DNA from: Mycobacterium sp. ACS1612 | Lineage (GTDB): Bacteria > Actinomycetota > Actinomycetes > Mycobacteriales > Mycobacteriaceae | Length of the DNA: 33,880 nucleotides | Direction of reading: 5' to 3' | Assembly: GCF_001667505.1 (NCBI RefSeq) | Contig: NZ_LZHZ01000013.1 | Location: forward strand, 1-33,880 | Shown here: positions 21,766 to 30,604 of the stretch, piece after piece | How positions within the stretch are numbered: the stretch's first letter is position 1 | Layout: every line of letters begins with the position of its first letter | Translations under genes and position numbers: made by a program | Notes under the pieces: model-generated | Database searches by the model: none | Seen by the model: only the letters and a program-made list of their open reading frames with translations | Told to the model about the DNA's origin: nothing

Positions 21766-24719
21766 GTCGATCAAGCCGCGTGAATGCGTCGATCCCGGTA
21801 CTCGGGATCCTGTTGATCCTCACCGCGACACTGCGGTTGATCAACCTCACGAGGTCGCCTGCCCGGATCGACGACGAGGGCACCTACATGGCTCAGGCCT
21901 ACGCCGTGGCCAAATGGGGAGAACTCGCCCATTACACCTACTGGTATGACCATCCGCCGGCCGGTTGGTTGCAGTTGGCGCTGTGGACGGCGATCTCAGG
22001 TCCTGACTTCGGCGGCAACGCTGTCGCGGCCGGAAGATGCCTGATGGCCGTCGTCGCCGTGATCACGGCCGCGCTGCTGTGGACCCTGGCCCGCCGACTC
22101 GAGATGTCGCGGTGGGCAACCGCGGCCGCGGTGGGGATCTTCGCACTGTCGCCGTTGGCAATTTCGTTGAGCCGCACGGTGTATCTCGACAACCTGGCCA
22201 CTGCGTGGGTGCTGGGCGCCCTGGTGCTGCTGTGCTCGTCCCGCTATCGGCTGTCGGCGATGTTCAGCGCCGCAACCTGTTTCGGCATAGCGGTGCTGAC
22301 CAAGGAGACCATGCTGCTGCTGCTGCCGACGTTTGCCTGGTTGGTCTGGACCAGGGCCGCACCGGTCACCCGCCGCTACGCGCTCGCGGTGTTCGCTGCC
22401 GTGTTCGGCGTGGTGGTGAGCACGTACCTGTTGATGGCTGTGCTTCGCGGTGAGCTGGTGCCCGGGCCCGGACACGTCAGTTTGTGGGACGGTATCAAGT
22501 TCCAGTTGTGGGAGCGCGCACCCGGCGGCGCGCTCGATGACCCCGGTTCGCTGAAACGCCATACTGTCGATGAATGGCTCAAACTTGACCCAGCCCTACC
22601 GTTTTTGGCCGTTCCGATCACTTTGGCGGGACTTTTCGTCAAGCGGTTGAGGCCGTTCGCGGTCGGGTTGGTGATACTCATCGCCACCATTCTCCGTCCC
22701 GGTTACCTGCCGGTGCCGTTCATCGTGTCCGTGCTGCCGTTGACGGCACTGGTGGCTGCGGGCACCGGCGAGGTGGTGCTGCGCCACTTGCGCCGCCCGG
22801 CTGCTGCGCGCTCGATCATGTTGCGGCGGTTGAGGATTCCGGCACTTGCTGTCGGCACGCTGGTCGTGTCCATCGCGGTGTCGCTCTGGCTGCCGACCTA
22901 TCACGGCTTGCTCGACTCCGATGAAGATGCGTCGATGCGGCGCGCACAGCATTGGATCGAGGAGAACGTGCCGAAGGCCGACCGCCTGATCATCGACGGC
23001 GCGTTCTGGATGGACCTGGTCCGAAACGGGCGCGATCGGCGAAATGTCGTGTGGGCCTACAAGGTCGACACCGACAAACAGGTACAGGGCTGGGCGCCGC
23101 ACGGCTGGGCCGACTATGACTGGGTGGTGTCGACGGCTTCGCTGCGGGCCAACGTGCCGCCGACCGGTGTGCTCGTCGAGGCGATAGCGCACTCGCACCC
23201 GGCGGTGACTTTCGGCTTGGGTGGGACGCGCGTCGAGGTGCTGCGTGTCGACAACGGCAAACCGAGCTCGAAACCTCCGTCGCCAGCCGCGCCGGCGTTC
23301 GGCGGGCAACTCGCAGCCCGCCTTGCCGGCGGCACCGACCCGGAGGTGCTGGCGGCCCTGCAGTCCCGGATGGTGGACCAGCGTGTGCTCGCGACACTGG
23401 CAGTGATCGCTGCGACACAACCCGTTCGGGTCGAAAAGCTTTCCAGTATTCAAGGAGAGGACGACACGGGAACGCCCATACGTGACGTCACGCTGGGGGG
23501 TCCGCGCGATCGGCTGCAAGGCGTGGCGGCATTCCTCGAACGCCAAGTCGGTCCTTTCACAGTGCAGTCGGTGGCCTCCAACACTGACGAACTGCAGATC
23601 CGATTTCCCCTGCGGGCTAACGATATCGGCCTGGGAGCCAACCCACCGTCGTTACACGGCGGTCCGGCCGCGCTACGGGTAGCGGACCTGCGCCGCAGCC
23701 GACAGGCCGAGCAACTCAACCTCGTCCGCATCGACGGCACCGCGGCCGGTTCACTGGCGACGAGCGAAGACGCGAATCCGTCGGACTACCGGTCGATGCC
23801 CGCCGGGACGTACGTGGTCGTGACGAGCCGCCCCGACGGAGGCGACCCGGTGATATGTCAGGTGATCACGCTTCGTCCCGGAGTGAGCTACACGCTCGCG
23901 ATGTTCTCCGCTGCCGAAAGCGGCCGGCTGGCAGCACAACTCGCGCCGGACGACCCAGCCGAACGGTCGCCCGACTCCCCCGTCCGGATGCTGCACGCAG
24001 CGAGTGCCACGGGATCCGTCTACCTGGCGTTGGTGGCTCCGGGAATGCTCGAGCCGATGACACTGGTGAACCAAGCTGGATACGGGCTGATCACCGGGTA
24101 CGCCGGAGTGCCCGCGGGGCAATACGAAGCGGTGGTGAGTGCAAACGGACGAGAATGGCGTGAACCCGTGGAATTTCGCAGCGGTGAGCCGACGAGTCTG
24201 CTTCTGACTGACGGACCTGACGGTCCCGTCCTGCGAACGCTGCGGGATGTTCCTGAGGCGCCCGCCGCGTTGGATCCCCCGACGTTGATGATGCCTGCAA
24301 CCGAAAGTGTGCCGGGGAAGACCGCCGCGAAACCGCCTGCGGGCGAAGGCTCTAACGAAAAGCGAATCGTGGTTGTGCTCTGCGCGGTCACCATCATGGT
24401 CGCAGCGGCCTTGATGGCCAGGGCGCGACCGACGCGTCGACCCGCCGGCGGCGGTCAGGTGGTTCGTCGCGCACGACCGGCTGACAACAATGTGCGCCAA
24501 CCTCGAACTCCTGTCAGGGCTCCGGTTCCGCCGAGGTGGCCGCGACGTCCGAACGATGTCGCGCGGCGCGCGGCTACCGGGGCCCGCCGGCACGGCGGCG
24601 CCATGGTTCGCGGCGCACAAGCGCTTGACGAAACGGTGCGGCTACGGATGGACGTGCCCAACACCGCGCCGCTGCCTAGGGCAAGTGTCAAGCCGTCGGG
24701 GCGGCGGGGCTCCACATGA
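21762..24719 (+). CDS. GT39-type membrane glycosyltransferase fused to DUF4397-like domains
   Basis: A 985-residue protein. The N-terminal half is a multi-pass GT-C enzyme: the first periplasmic loop has the acidic motif ARIDDEGTY (Asp37-Asp38-Glu39) typical of PMT/ArnT-like transferases, which use polyprenyl-phosphate sugars outside the membrane. About ten helices run to residue 380. A soluble periplasmic part follows. Within it, VRMLHAASATGSVYLALVAP and VNQAGYGLITGYAGVPAGQY mark a DUF4397 domain, and a preceding related segment (LRVADLRRSRQAEQLNLVRI, AGTYVVVTSRPDGG) suggests a second copy. A C-terminal helix (VVVLCAVTIMVAAALM) returns the chain to the cytosol, where the tail has QVVRRARPADN and DETVRLRMD, echoing the GT2 N-terminus. 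ATGA overlaps join it to both neighbours. It may decorate or initiate the operon polymer. Confidence 0.85.
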   Translation: MSRSSRVNASIPVLGILLILTATLRLINLTRSPARIDDEGTYMAQAYAVAKWGELAHYTYWYDHPPAGWLQLALWTAISGPDFGGNAVAAGRCLMAVVAVITAALLWTLARRLEMSRWATAAAVGIFALSPLAISLSRTVYLDNLATAWVLGALVLLCSSRYRLSAMFSAATCFGIAVLTKETMLLLLPTFAWLVWTRAAPVTRRYALAVFAAVFGVVVSTYLLMAVLRGELVPGPGHVSLWDGIKFQLWERAPGGALDDPGSLKRHTVDEWLKLDPALPFLAVPITLAGLFVKRLRPFAVGLVILIATILRPGYLPVPFIVSVLPLTALVAAGTGEVVLRHLRRPAAARSIMLRRLRIPALAVGTLVVSIAVSLWLPTYHGLLDSDEDASMRRAQHWIEENVPKADRLIIDGAFWMDLVRNGRDRRNVVWAYKVDTDKQVQGWAPHGWADYDWVVSTASLRANVPPTGVLVEAIAHSHPAVTFGLGGTRVEVLRVDNGKPSSKPPSPAAPAFGGQLAARLAGGTDPEVLAALQSRMVDQRVLATLAVIAATQPVRVEKLSSIQGEDDTGTPIRDVTLGGPRDRLQGVAAFLERQVGPFTVQSVASNTDELQIRFPLRANDIGLGANPPSLHGGPAALRVADLRRSRQAEQLNLVRIDGTAAGSLATSEDANPSDYRSMPAGTYVVVTSRPDGGDPVICQVITLRPGVSYTLAMFSAAESGRLAAQLAPDDPAERSPDSPVRMLHAASATGSVYLALVAPGMLEPMTLVNQAGYGLITGYAGVPAGQYEAVVSANGREWREPVEFRSGEPTSLLLTDGPDGPVLRTLRDVPEAPAALDPPTLMMPATESVPGKTAAKPPAGEGSNEKRIVVVLCAVTIMVAAALMARARPTRRPAGGGQVVRRARPADNNVRQPRTPVRAPVPPRWPRRPNDVARRAATGARRHGGAMVRGAQALDETVRLRMDVPNTAPLPRASVKPSGRRGST

Positions 24720-25891
24720 ATCGGCGACTGGGTGCCGCTATGACCGCGTTGGTCCTGGTGTTGACGGTGGGTGCGGGCTGGCGGATCGCGAATGCGATCG
24801 ATCCGCGGTTGGATCCCGCCGACATCGCAGGCTTGCGGGAGGACACGGCGCGTATCGCCGCCCAGAAGTTCCTGGATGAGTACGTCGAACCCGACGGGCG
24901 AGTCGTGCGACGTGACGAGGGCGCTGACGTCGTGAGCGAGGGACAGGCGTACGGGATGCTCATCGCTGTGGCAGTCGGTGACGAGGCCAGGTTCCGATCG
25001 ATATGGACCTGGACGAAGACTCGCCTGCGTCGTTCCGACGGCCTGCTGGCCTGGCGGTGGGTCGATGACAAGATCACCGGTGCCAACAGCGCCGCCGATG
25101 CTGATCTGGATGCCGCGCGGGCGTTGGTGTTGGCGGGCAGACGTTTCCATGCGCCCGACCTCACCAAGGACGGCAGACGGCTGGGCGTGGCGATCCTGGG
25201 CATCGAGACCCTCGCAGTCGGCACCGGCGCCACGCCACCGGCCGATGTGGATCCGGCCGGCGCCTGGGTGGCAGGGTCGGGACGCATGCTGGTCGGCGGA
25301 AACTGGGCCATGACGGCGCCGTACGTTGTCAATCCGGGGTACTTCAGTCCGCGGGCCGAGCGGGAACTCTTCGAGGCATCGGCGGACCGGCGGTGGACGG
25401 AGATCTCCCGCACCCAGCGGGTCATCGGATGGCAGCTCATGGGTACCGGGCTGCTGCCGCCCGACTGGGCCACCGTCGATGAGGCGGGCCATGCCGCGCC
25501 AACGGGACCGGTCAGCGGAGGGCCCGTACAGTTCGGTCTCGACGCCGCGCGCCTACCCATCCGGTTCGCCGAATCGTGTAATCGAGAGGACCGAGCGCTC
25601 GCAGGTGCGATGCGCCCGGTGCTCACGTCGCCGGGCCGAGCGTCGGCCTCGCGAAACCTGGATGGCTCGCCCACCAGCGATTGGGAGCATCCCGTTGCCC
25701 TGGTCGCCGCGGCGGCCACCGAACAGGGCGCCGGCAACCCCGACGGCGCCGTCGAGCGCCTGGACGCCGCGGCGCGACTGGAGCAGCAGTCTCCGACCTA
25801 TTACGGCGCCGCGTGGGTGGCGCTGGGCCGCATCATGCTGACCACGTCGCTGCTCGGCGAATGCCCGGCCACGGTTCACGCGGAAAGCTGA
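24716..25891 (+). CDS. Glycoside hydrolase family 8 (BcsZ-like endoglucanase)
   Basis: A 391-residue exported enzyme. It starts with a signal peptide or anchor (MNRRLGAAMTALVLVLTVGA). The GH8 hallmarks are SEGQAYGM, with Glu75 as the likely general acid, and the AADADLDAARAL motif near 126-137 that fits the family signature around the substrate Asp. Aromatic residues WAWRWVDDK line the cleft as in BcsZ. Cellulose operons almost always carry such a beta-1,4-endoglucanase, which trims or frees chains during export, so it supports a beta-glucan-like product for the two glycosyltransferases upstream. Its ATG overlaps the stop of the GT39 gene. It ends 8 bases from the convergent DUF7159 gene; no clear terminator is visible between them. 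Confidence 0.88.
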   Translation: MNRRLGAAMTALVLVLTVGAGWRIANAIDPRLDPADIAGLREDTARIAAQKFLDEYVEPDGRVVRRDEGADVVSEGQAYGMLIAVAVGDEARFRSIWTWTKTRLRRSDGLLAWRWVDDKITGANSAADADLDAARALVLAGRRFHAPDLTKDGRRLGVAILGIETLAVGTGATPPADVDPAGAWVAGSGRMLVGGNWAMTAPYVVNPGYFSPRAERELFEASADRRWTEISRTQRVIGWQLMGTGLLPPDWATVDEAGHAAPTGPVSGGPVQFGLDAARLPIRFAESCNREDRALAGAMRPVLTSPGRASASRNLDGSPTSDWEHPVALVAAAATEQGAGNPDGAVERLDAAARLEQQSPTYYGAAWVALGRIMLTTSLLGECPATVHAES

Positions 25892-25899
25892 CGCACGCT

Positions 25900-27270
25900 C
25901 TAATCTCCGTGCTTGCCGACGCCGTGCTTGCCGCCGCCATGCTTGCCGCCGCCATGCTCGCCGCCGCCGTTGCCCCACGGGGGTTCTACCGGACCGGGAA
26001 GCCACTGGGGCGGCTGGAGAATCGGTGGCAGCCACTGAATCACCGGCGCCGGGATCACCGGCGGAATCACCACAGGCGGTGGCGGAAGAGCGACCGGCGG
26101 GTGCGGCGCCGGCGGGGCGGGTGCGGCATCGTGCACTATGACCCGTCGGGGCGGTGGAGGGGGCGGAGCTAGTAGCCGGGCGGTCGTGGCGGCGGCCGCC
26201 GCGGGTGGCGCTGCGGGGGCGCTTTGAGGGACCGTGGTGGGCGCCGGCTGGGGGGCGCGGGAAGGCGCACTCGGGACGGCCGGTGCCGGCGCCGCAGCGC
26301 TGGGACGCATCGCGCTCGCGTCCGAGCCTTGATCCGCGGTAGGCCGCACATTGACCACCACCGCGATGACGAGCGCCAACACTCCGGCTACGAAGGTGGC
26401 GGTCAGCGTGCTGCCCATCAGCATGAAGGGCCTACGGTCCGGCAAATTTGTGGCGTCCAACGCGAGCAGGGTGGTGTCCGCGGATGCGTCGTAGGCCCCG
26501 AAGACCGTGGTGGCGTGATTGTTCGGTGCCATCGGATAGACGGTGGTCTCGTCGGGGTCAAGCGAGTACGCCAGGCCAATGGTGGATGTGTCGTAACGCG
26601 GCGCACTCGCTGCTGCCAGCGCAGCGCCGCGGGCCAACGCCAGCCGGGGTTCTTCGGGCACGATGACGGGCACCGAGACGAGGTCCTTCAAGTGCGCCTT
26701 GACCGCGGTGACGTCCACACCGGAGCCGACCACGAACAGGGCCCGGGCCACGGAATTCCCGAAGTCCACATCGCGGAGCATGTCGGTGACACCGGCGATC
26801 GCGTCGTTACGCTCCAGATGTTGGCGAAGTACCTTCACGACGGCGCCGTCGTCGGTTTCGACGACTGCCAGCGTCGCCGCATCGCGCTCGACGAACAGCA
26901 ATCCGGTCTTGTCGTAGCCCACCGCCCGTCCGACCGCCTGGGCGAGTGCCGCGGCGGCGTGCAACTCCGAAGCCAGCAGTACGTCGTCGATGCCGTGGGC
27001 AACCAATGCCTCGCGGAGAAGGGCTGCCTCGGCGTGGTCGGTCCACGTCACGCCGGTCGACACGAGATGGTGCCCGGCGGCTATCGCGCCCTCCTGGGTG
27101 CCCTGGATCGCGGCGACGACGTGATCGGGTCCGCGCGACGGCTCCGGGCCATCGATGGCGCTGATGTCAAACACATCGTGCTCGATGATGACACCGTCGG
27201 CCTTTTCGCCTTCGACAAGTGCGATGCTCACCGTCGTGGGTGTCATCGACACACCAAGTACGATCTCCAT
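25900..27270 (-). CDS. DUF7159-type mycobacterial membrane protein with Pro-rich and Gly-His tail
   Basis: ATG 27270 (MEIVLGVSMTPTTV) is preferred over GTG 27303, as homology begins there and GGGGGCG precedes it. Of about 456 residues, the N-terminal 260 have an actin/Hsp70-ATPase-like look: an opening LGVSMTPTTVSIALVEG and later ALFVVGSGVDV and GAALAAAS. A single membrane helix (LMGSTLTATFVAGVLALVIA) leads to a long Ala-Pro-rich extracellular region, ending in Gly-Lys-His-Gly repeats. Related proline-rich proteins (Rv0312/Rv2264c type) are common in mycobacteria, with unknown function. The Pro-rich part may cross the cell wall. It is divergent from the LppZ-like gene; the 263-base gap holds both promoters. 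Confidence 0.8.
   Translation of the reverse strand: MEIVLGVSMTPTTVSIALVEGEKADGVIIEHDVFDISAIDGPEPSRGPDHVVAAIQGTQEGAIAAGHHLVSTGVTWTDHAEAALLREALVAHGIDDVLLASELHAAAALAQAVGRAVGYDKTGLLFVERDAATLAVVETDDGAVVKVLRQHLERNDAIAGVTDMLRDVDFGNSVARALFVVGSGVDVTAVKAHLKDLVSVPVIVPEEPRLALARGAALAAASAPRYDTSTIGLAYSLDPDETTVYPMAPNNHATTVFGAYDASADTTLLALDATNLPDRRPFMLMGSTLTATFVAGVLALVIAVVVNVRPTADQGSDASAMRPSAAAPAPAVPSAPSRAPQPAPTTVPQSAPAAPPAAAAATTARLLAPPPPPPRRVIVHDAAPAPPAPHPPVALPPPPVVIPPVIPAPVIQWLPPILQPPQWLPGPVEPPWGNGGGEHGGGKHGGGKHGVGKHGD
25903..25975 (-). repeat. 15-bp repeats encoding a Gly-Lys-His-Gly tail
   Basis: The 3' end of the DUF7159 gene codes for GGGEHGGGKHGGGKHGVGK and the final HGD, in near-identical 15-base units of the GGCGGCAAGCATGGC type. 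Unit number may vary between strains. Confidence 0.75.
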
Positions 27271-27533
27271 CGCGCCCCCACGCCGCCCCCGACGGCTACT
27301 CACTGCAGGGCATCAATTTCCTGCCCCAGAAACCTTACTCGTCTGACCGCTGTTGTGTGCAACGCTGTTGCAGTTCGGCTCAATTCGGTTGGCGTGATGT
27401 TGATCTGCGGAGTCATTGCGACAAAGTCGCACCATGACAGTCACGCCAGGCGGATCGCGCTACCTTGCCACTGCGATGGGGTGCGCGCGCCGATTTCGAG
27501 TATTCGCGCGGAGTGGGTGGCACCCTATGGCCT

Positions 27534-28568
27534 ATGAAGCGAGCAGCGATCGCGCTTGCCTCGGCGGTGCTGCTGGTCGTCGCGTGTGCAAACGGGCCCG
27601 AATCCGTCGGGCAGCCTTCCAACGGCGGACCCGAGGACATCGCGACCAACCTCGACGTGCCGTGGGGCATCGCATTCCTACCCGACGGCAGCGCGCTGAT
27701 CGCCGAACGCGACAGCGGCGCGATTCAGCGGATGACGCAACCCGGGTCCGTCACGAACATCGGCGCAGTGGCGGGTGTCGCGGCCCGCGGCGAAGGCGGC
27801 CTGCTCGGCTTGGCCACCGCGGGCCAAACGGTGTTCGCCTACCTGACCACCGCTGGCGACAACCGTGTCGTGACGATGCGGTTCGACGGGACCTCCCTGA
27901 CGGAGCCGTCGCCGATCCTGACCGGCATCCCGGCGAGCTCGGTCCATGACGGCGGGCGCATCGCGTTCGGCCCGGACGGCAAGCTGTACGTGACGACGGG
28001 CGAAAGCGGCGATCCCGGCATCGCGCAGGACCGCTCGTCGCTGGGCGGCAAGATTCTTCGCATCAACCCCGACGGCTCGATCCCGTCGGACAATCCGGAT
28101 CCTGCCTCCCCGGTGTGGTCATACGGGCACCGCAATATCCAAGGGCTGGCGTGGGATTCGGCTGGGCGGTTGTGGGTGACGGAGTATGGCGCGAACCGGG
28201 TGGACGAACTCAACTTGATCCAACGGGGCGGCAACTACGGGTGGCCGATGGCCGAAGGCCGCGCGGACACGCCGGGGCTGATCGACCCGGCGATCGAGTG
28301 GGGCACCGGCGAGGCGTCGCCGTCCGGGCTGGCCTACTTCGGCGGGTCGCTGTGGGTGGCGTGCCTGCGCGGTCAGCGGCTGTACCGGGTACCGGTCGGC
28401 GCCGACGGCTCGGTGGCCGATCCGACACCGTTGTTCGTCGGACAGTACGGGCGACTGCGCACGGTCGTCGCCGCACCGGATGGCGCGCTGTGGTTCACCA
28501 CCAGCAACCGCGACGGCCGCGGGAGCGCGCGCGACGGCGACGACCGGATCCTGCAGTTTCGGCCGTAG
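27534..28568 (+). CDS. lppZ: LppZ-like lipoprotein, glucose/sorbosone dehydrogenase fold
   Basis: ATG 27534 is used, since the lipoprotein signal MKRAAIALASAVLLVVAC starts there; upstream ATGs in frame lack this logic. The lipobox VVAC puts the lipid on Cys18. The mature 327 residues are a six-bladed beta-propeller of the soluble glucose/sorbosone dehydrogenase (GSDH) family: VPWGIAFLPDGSALIAERD, GGLLGLA, GRIAFGPDGKLYVTTGESG, GKILRINPDG, YGHRNIQGLAWD and GGNYGWP are the usual blade motifs. PQQ-type sugar oxidation is possible for the family, but M. tuberculosis LppZ (Rv3006), the likely homologue, has no fixed activity. It would sit on the outer face of the cytoplasmic membrane. Convergent with the liv operon; only 3 bases separate the stops. 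Confidence 0.85.
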   Translation: MKRAAIALASAVLLVVACANGPESVGQPSNGGPEDIATNLDVPWGIAFLPDGSALIAERDSGAIQRMTQPGSVTNIGAVAGVAARGEGGLLGLATAGQTVFAYLTTAGDNRVVTMRFDGTSLTEPSPILTGIPASSVHDGGRIAFGPDGKLYVTTGESGDPGIAQDRSSLGGKILRINPDGSIPSDNPDPASPVWSYGHRNIQGLAWDSAGRLWVTEYGANRVDELNLIQRGGNYGWPMAEGRADTPGLIDPAIEWGTGEASPSGLAYFGGSLWVACLRGQRLYRVPVGADGSVADPTPLFVGQYGRLRTVVAAPDGALWFTTSNRDGRGSARDGDDRILQFRP

Positions 28569-28571
28569 TTC

Positions 28572-29858
28572 TTACCCCAGCGGCGCCAGCGGATAGATGA
28601 TCTTCGCCTCCGCCGACTCCGGCGGCGCGATCGCCTTGACCTGCCCGCCCTGGATCTGCACCAGCATCGGATTCAGCGCGGTGTTGTTGTGGAAGTGGTC
28701 GCCCTCGGTCGCGAACTTGATTGGCCCGTAGAAGGTTTGGATGTCGGTGGCGGCGATCAGGTCGTTCAGCTTGCCCCGGTTGTCCTCGGACAGCGACGGC
28801 GGCTGACCCAACTTCTCGACCGCCGACTGCAGCACCAAACCCGCGGCGCTGCATCCAGCCGCGGTGTAGTCCGGCGGCGAACCATGCTGCGCCTCAAACG
28901 CTTTCGCGTAGTCGCCCGCCGACCCGAACAGGTCGTCCTTGAACGTCGCGGACGGCAACCACACCGAGATGCCCATCACCCCGTCGGCCTGCCTGCCCAG
29001 CGCCTTGGAGAACGACGCATCGGTGATCCCGTAGTGCTCGATGATCGCCTTCGGCGTGTAGCCGGTCGCGGCCATCGCCTTGACGAAGTCGACCAACAGC
29101 ACGTCGTGGCCGCCGACCGCCACGATGTCGGGCCGCTGCGATGCGACCACCTGCGCCACCGGCGCCAGGTCGGCGTTCGGCGGGAACAGCGAGAAGTGCA
29201 CCACGTTGAGCTTGGCCGCCTCGGCGCCGGACCGGAAGCCTTGAGCGGTGTCGTCGGAGAAGGGCTCGTTGGCGCCGACGACGGCCGCCGTGAGCGGCTT
29301 CGGGTTTGCGGTGTCCACGATCGACTGGATCGAGCGTGCGGCCGTGGTGTCGACGGCCGGAATGACGCCAAACGTGAACGCGGGCTGCTTTTTCCAGACT
29401 CCAGGCGACTCCGCCGAGCCGGCGATGCACGGCACCTTGTACTTCGCGCAGATCGGATCCATTGCCAGCTGCACACCGCTGGTGTACGCGCCGAACATGG
29501 CGTTCACACCTTCCTGCGTGGCCAGCCGGGACGCCGCGTCGGCGCCGGTGGCGGGATCGCTCTTGCAGTCCTGCACGATCAGATCGACTTGGTATTTCTT
29601 GTCGCCGATCGCCAGTCCGCCCGCCTTATTTACCGCGTCGGCCCACATCTGGTAGCCGCGCTGCGCGATCTGCCCACCGGTCGCCGATTCACCGGACAGC
29701 TCGAGCACGGCGCCGACCTTGAACTTGTCGGTCGCCCCGCCGCCTCCGCCCTGCTGCTCACCACCGCACGCGGCGAGCAGGCTCGGGCCGGCCACCACGC
29801 CGCCTGCCACCAGCCCGGCTCGGGTCAGAAAGCGTCGACGATTGATGTTGTGGGACAT
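28572..29858 (-). CDS. livK: ABC importer substrate-binding lipoprotein (LivK-like)
   Basis: ATG 29858 is chosen over ATG 29864 because AAAGGA is six bases before it. The 428-residue product has a twin-arginine signal (NRRRFLTRAGLVAGG) followed by the lipobox LAAC, so it is probably folded before export and lipid-anchored. The rest is a type I periplasmic-binding fold of the branched-chain amino acid family: FKVGAVLELSGESATGG, a GGLAIGDKKYQV segment, and MFGAYTSGVQLAMDP for the hinge ligand site. It delivers the ligand to the LivHM channel. The ligand may be branched-chain amino acids, amides or urea. Its start overlaps the livF stop; it is the last gene of the operon. Confidence 0.88.
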   Translation of the reverse strand: MSHNINRRRFLTRAGLVAGGVVAGPSLLAACGGEQQGGGGGATDKFKVGAVLELSGESATGGQIAQRGYQMWADAVNKAGGLAIGDKKYQVDLIVQDCKSDPATGADAASRLATQEGVNAMFGAYTSGVQLAMDPICAKYKVPCIAGSAESPGVWKKQPAFTFGVIPAVDTTAARSIQSIVDTANPKPLTAAVVGANEPFSDDTAQGFRSGAEAAKLNVVHFSLFPPNADLAPVAQVVASQRPDIVAVGGHDVLLVDFVKAMAATGYTPKAIIEHYGITDASFSKALGRQADGVMGISVWLPSATFKDDLFGSAGDYAKAFEAQHGSPPDYTAAGCSAAGLVLQSAVEKLGQPPSLSEDNRGKLNDLIAATDIQTFYGPIKFATEGDHFHNNTALNPMLVQIQGGQVKAIAPPESAEAKIIYPLAPLG

Positions 29859-29860
29859 AA

Positions 29861-30604
29861 TCATTCCTTTCCGGTTGCCCGACCTCCGAGATAGAGATGC
29901 ATCAGCTCGCGGTCGTCTTCCACGTCGGCGGGCGTGCCCTCGAACCGGTTCTGCCCGCCCACCAGGACGTAGAGCCGGTCGGCCACCCGCAACGCCTCGC
30001 GGATGTTCTGCTCGATCATGATCACGCCGACCCCGCGGCGGGCCAGCTCGGCCGCGCGGACCAGCACGTCGCCGACGAGCTTGGGCGACAACCCGGCCGA
30101 CGGCTCGTCGAACAACAGGAACCGCGGATTGAGCACCAGCGCACGGGCGATCGACAGGATCATCTGCTCACCGCCGGACAGCGCACCGGCCTGCACGTCA
30201 TTGCGTTCGCGCAGCCGCGGAAACTCTTCCAGCAGTTCATCAATGCGCCGGTCCAGCTGCTTGCGGTCGCGGATCGTGTAGCCGCCGATCCGCAAATTGT
30301 CGCGCACCGAGAGCCGCGGGAACACGCCGCCGCCCTGCGGCATCATCGCCAGCCCACGGCCCAGGGTGCGATGCGACGGCAGGTGGGTGAGATCGTCGCC
30401 GTCGAGCGTGACTCGGCCCGCCCATGGGTCGATCACGCCAACCATCGCCTTGAGCAGGGTGCTCTTCCCGCAGCCGTTCGGACCAAAGATGCAGGTGACC
30501 TCGCCGGTGCGCGCCGTCATCGACACCTGGCGCAGCACCTGCACACCGTCGTATCCGGCGTCGAGGTCCTCGACGGTCACGACGCTGCCCGGGCGCTCAC
30601 TCAT
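29861..30604 (-). CDS. livF: ABC importer ATPase LivF
   Basis: A 247-residue nucleotide-binding subunit with Walker A GPNGCGKST (41-49), signature LSGGEQ (142-147), Walker B LLFDEP (163-168) and the switch region IMIEQNIREAL. The EQNI wording after Walker B is typical of LivF rather than LivG. It pairs with LivG to drive uptake through LivH and LivM. Its ATG lies inside the 3' end of livG (8-base overlap) and its stop overlaps the livK start, so translation is coupled. Confidence 0.92.
   Translation of the reverse strand: MSERPGSVVTVEDLDAGYDGVQVLRQVSMTARTGEVTCIFGPNGCGKSTLLKAMVGVIDPWAGRVTLDGDDLTHLPSHRTLGRGLAMMPQGGGVFPRLSVRDNLRIGGYTIRDRKQLDRRIDELLEEFPRLRERNDVQAGALSGGEQMILSIARALVLNPRFLLFDEPSAGLSPKLVGDVLVRAAELARRGVGVIMIEQNIREALRVADRLYVLVGGQNRFEGTPADVEDDRELMHLYLGGRATGKE

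Noticed and set aside
22596..23546. Minus-strand ORF of 316 codons inside the GT39 gene
   Set aside because: Antisense shadow rich in Arg, His and Gln, with no domain features.
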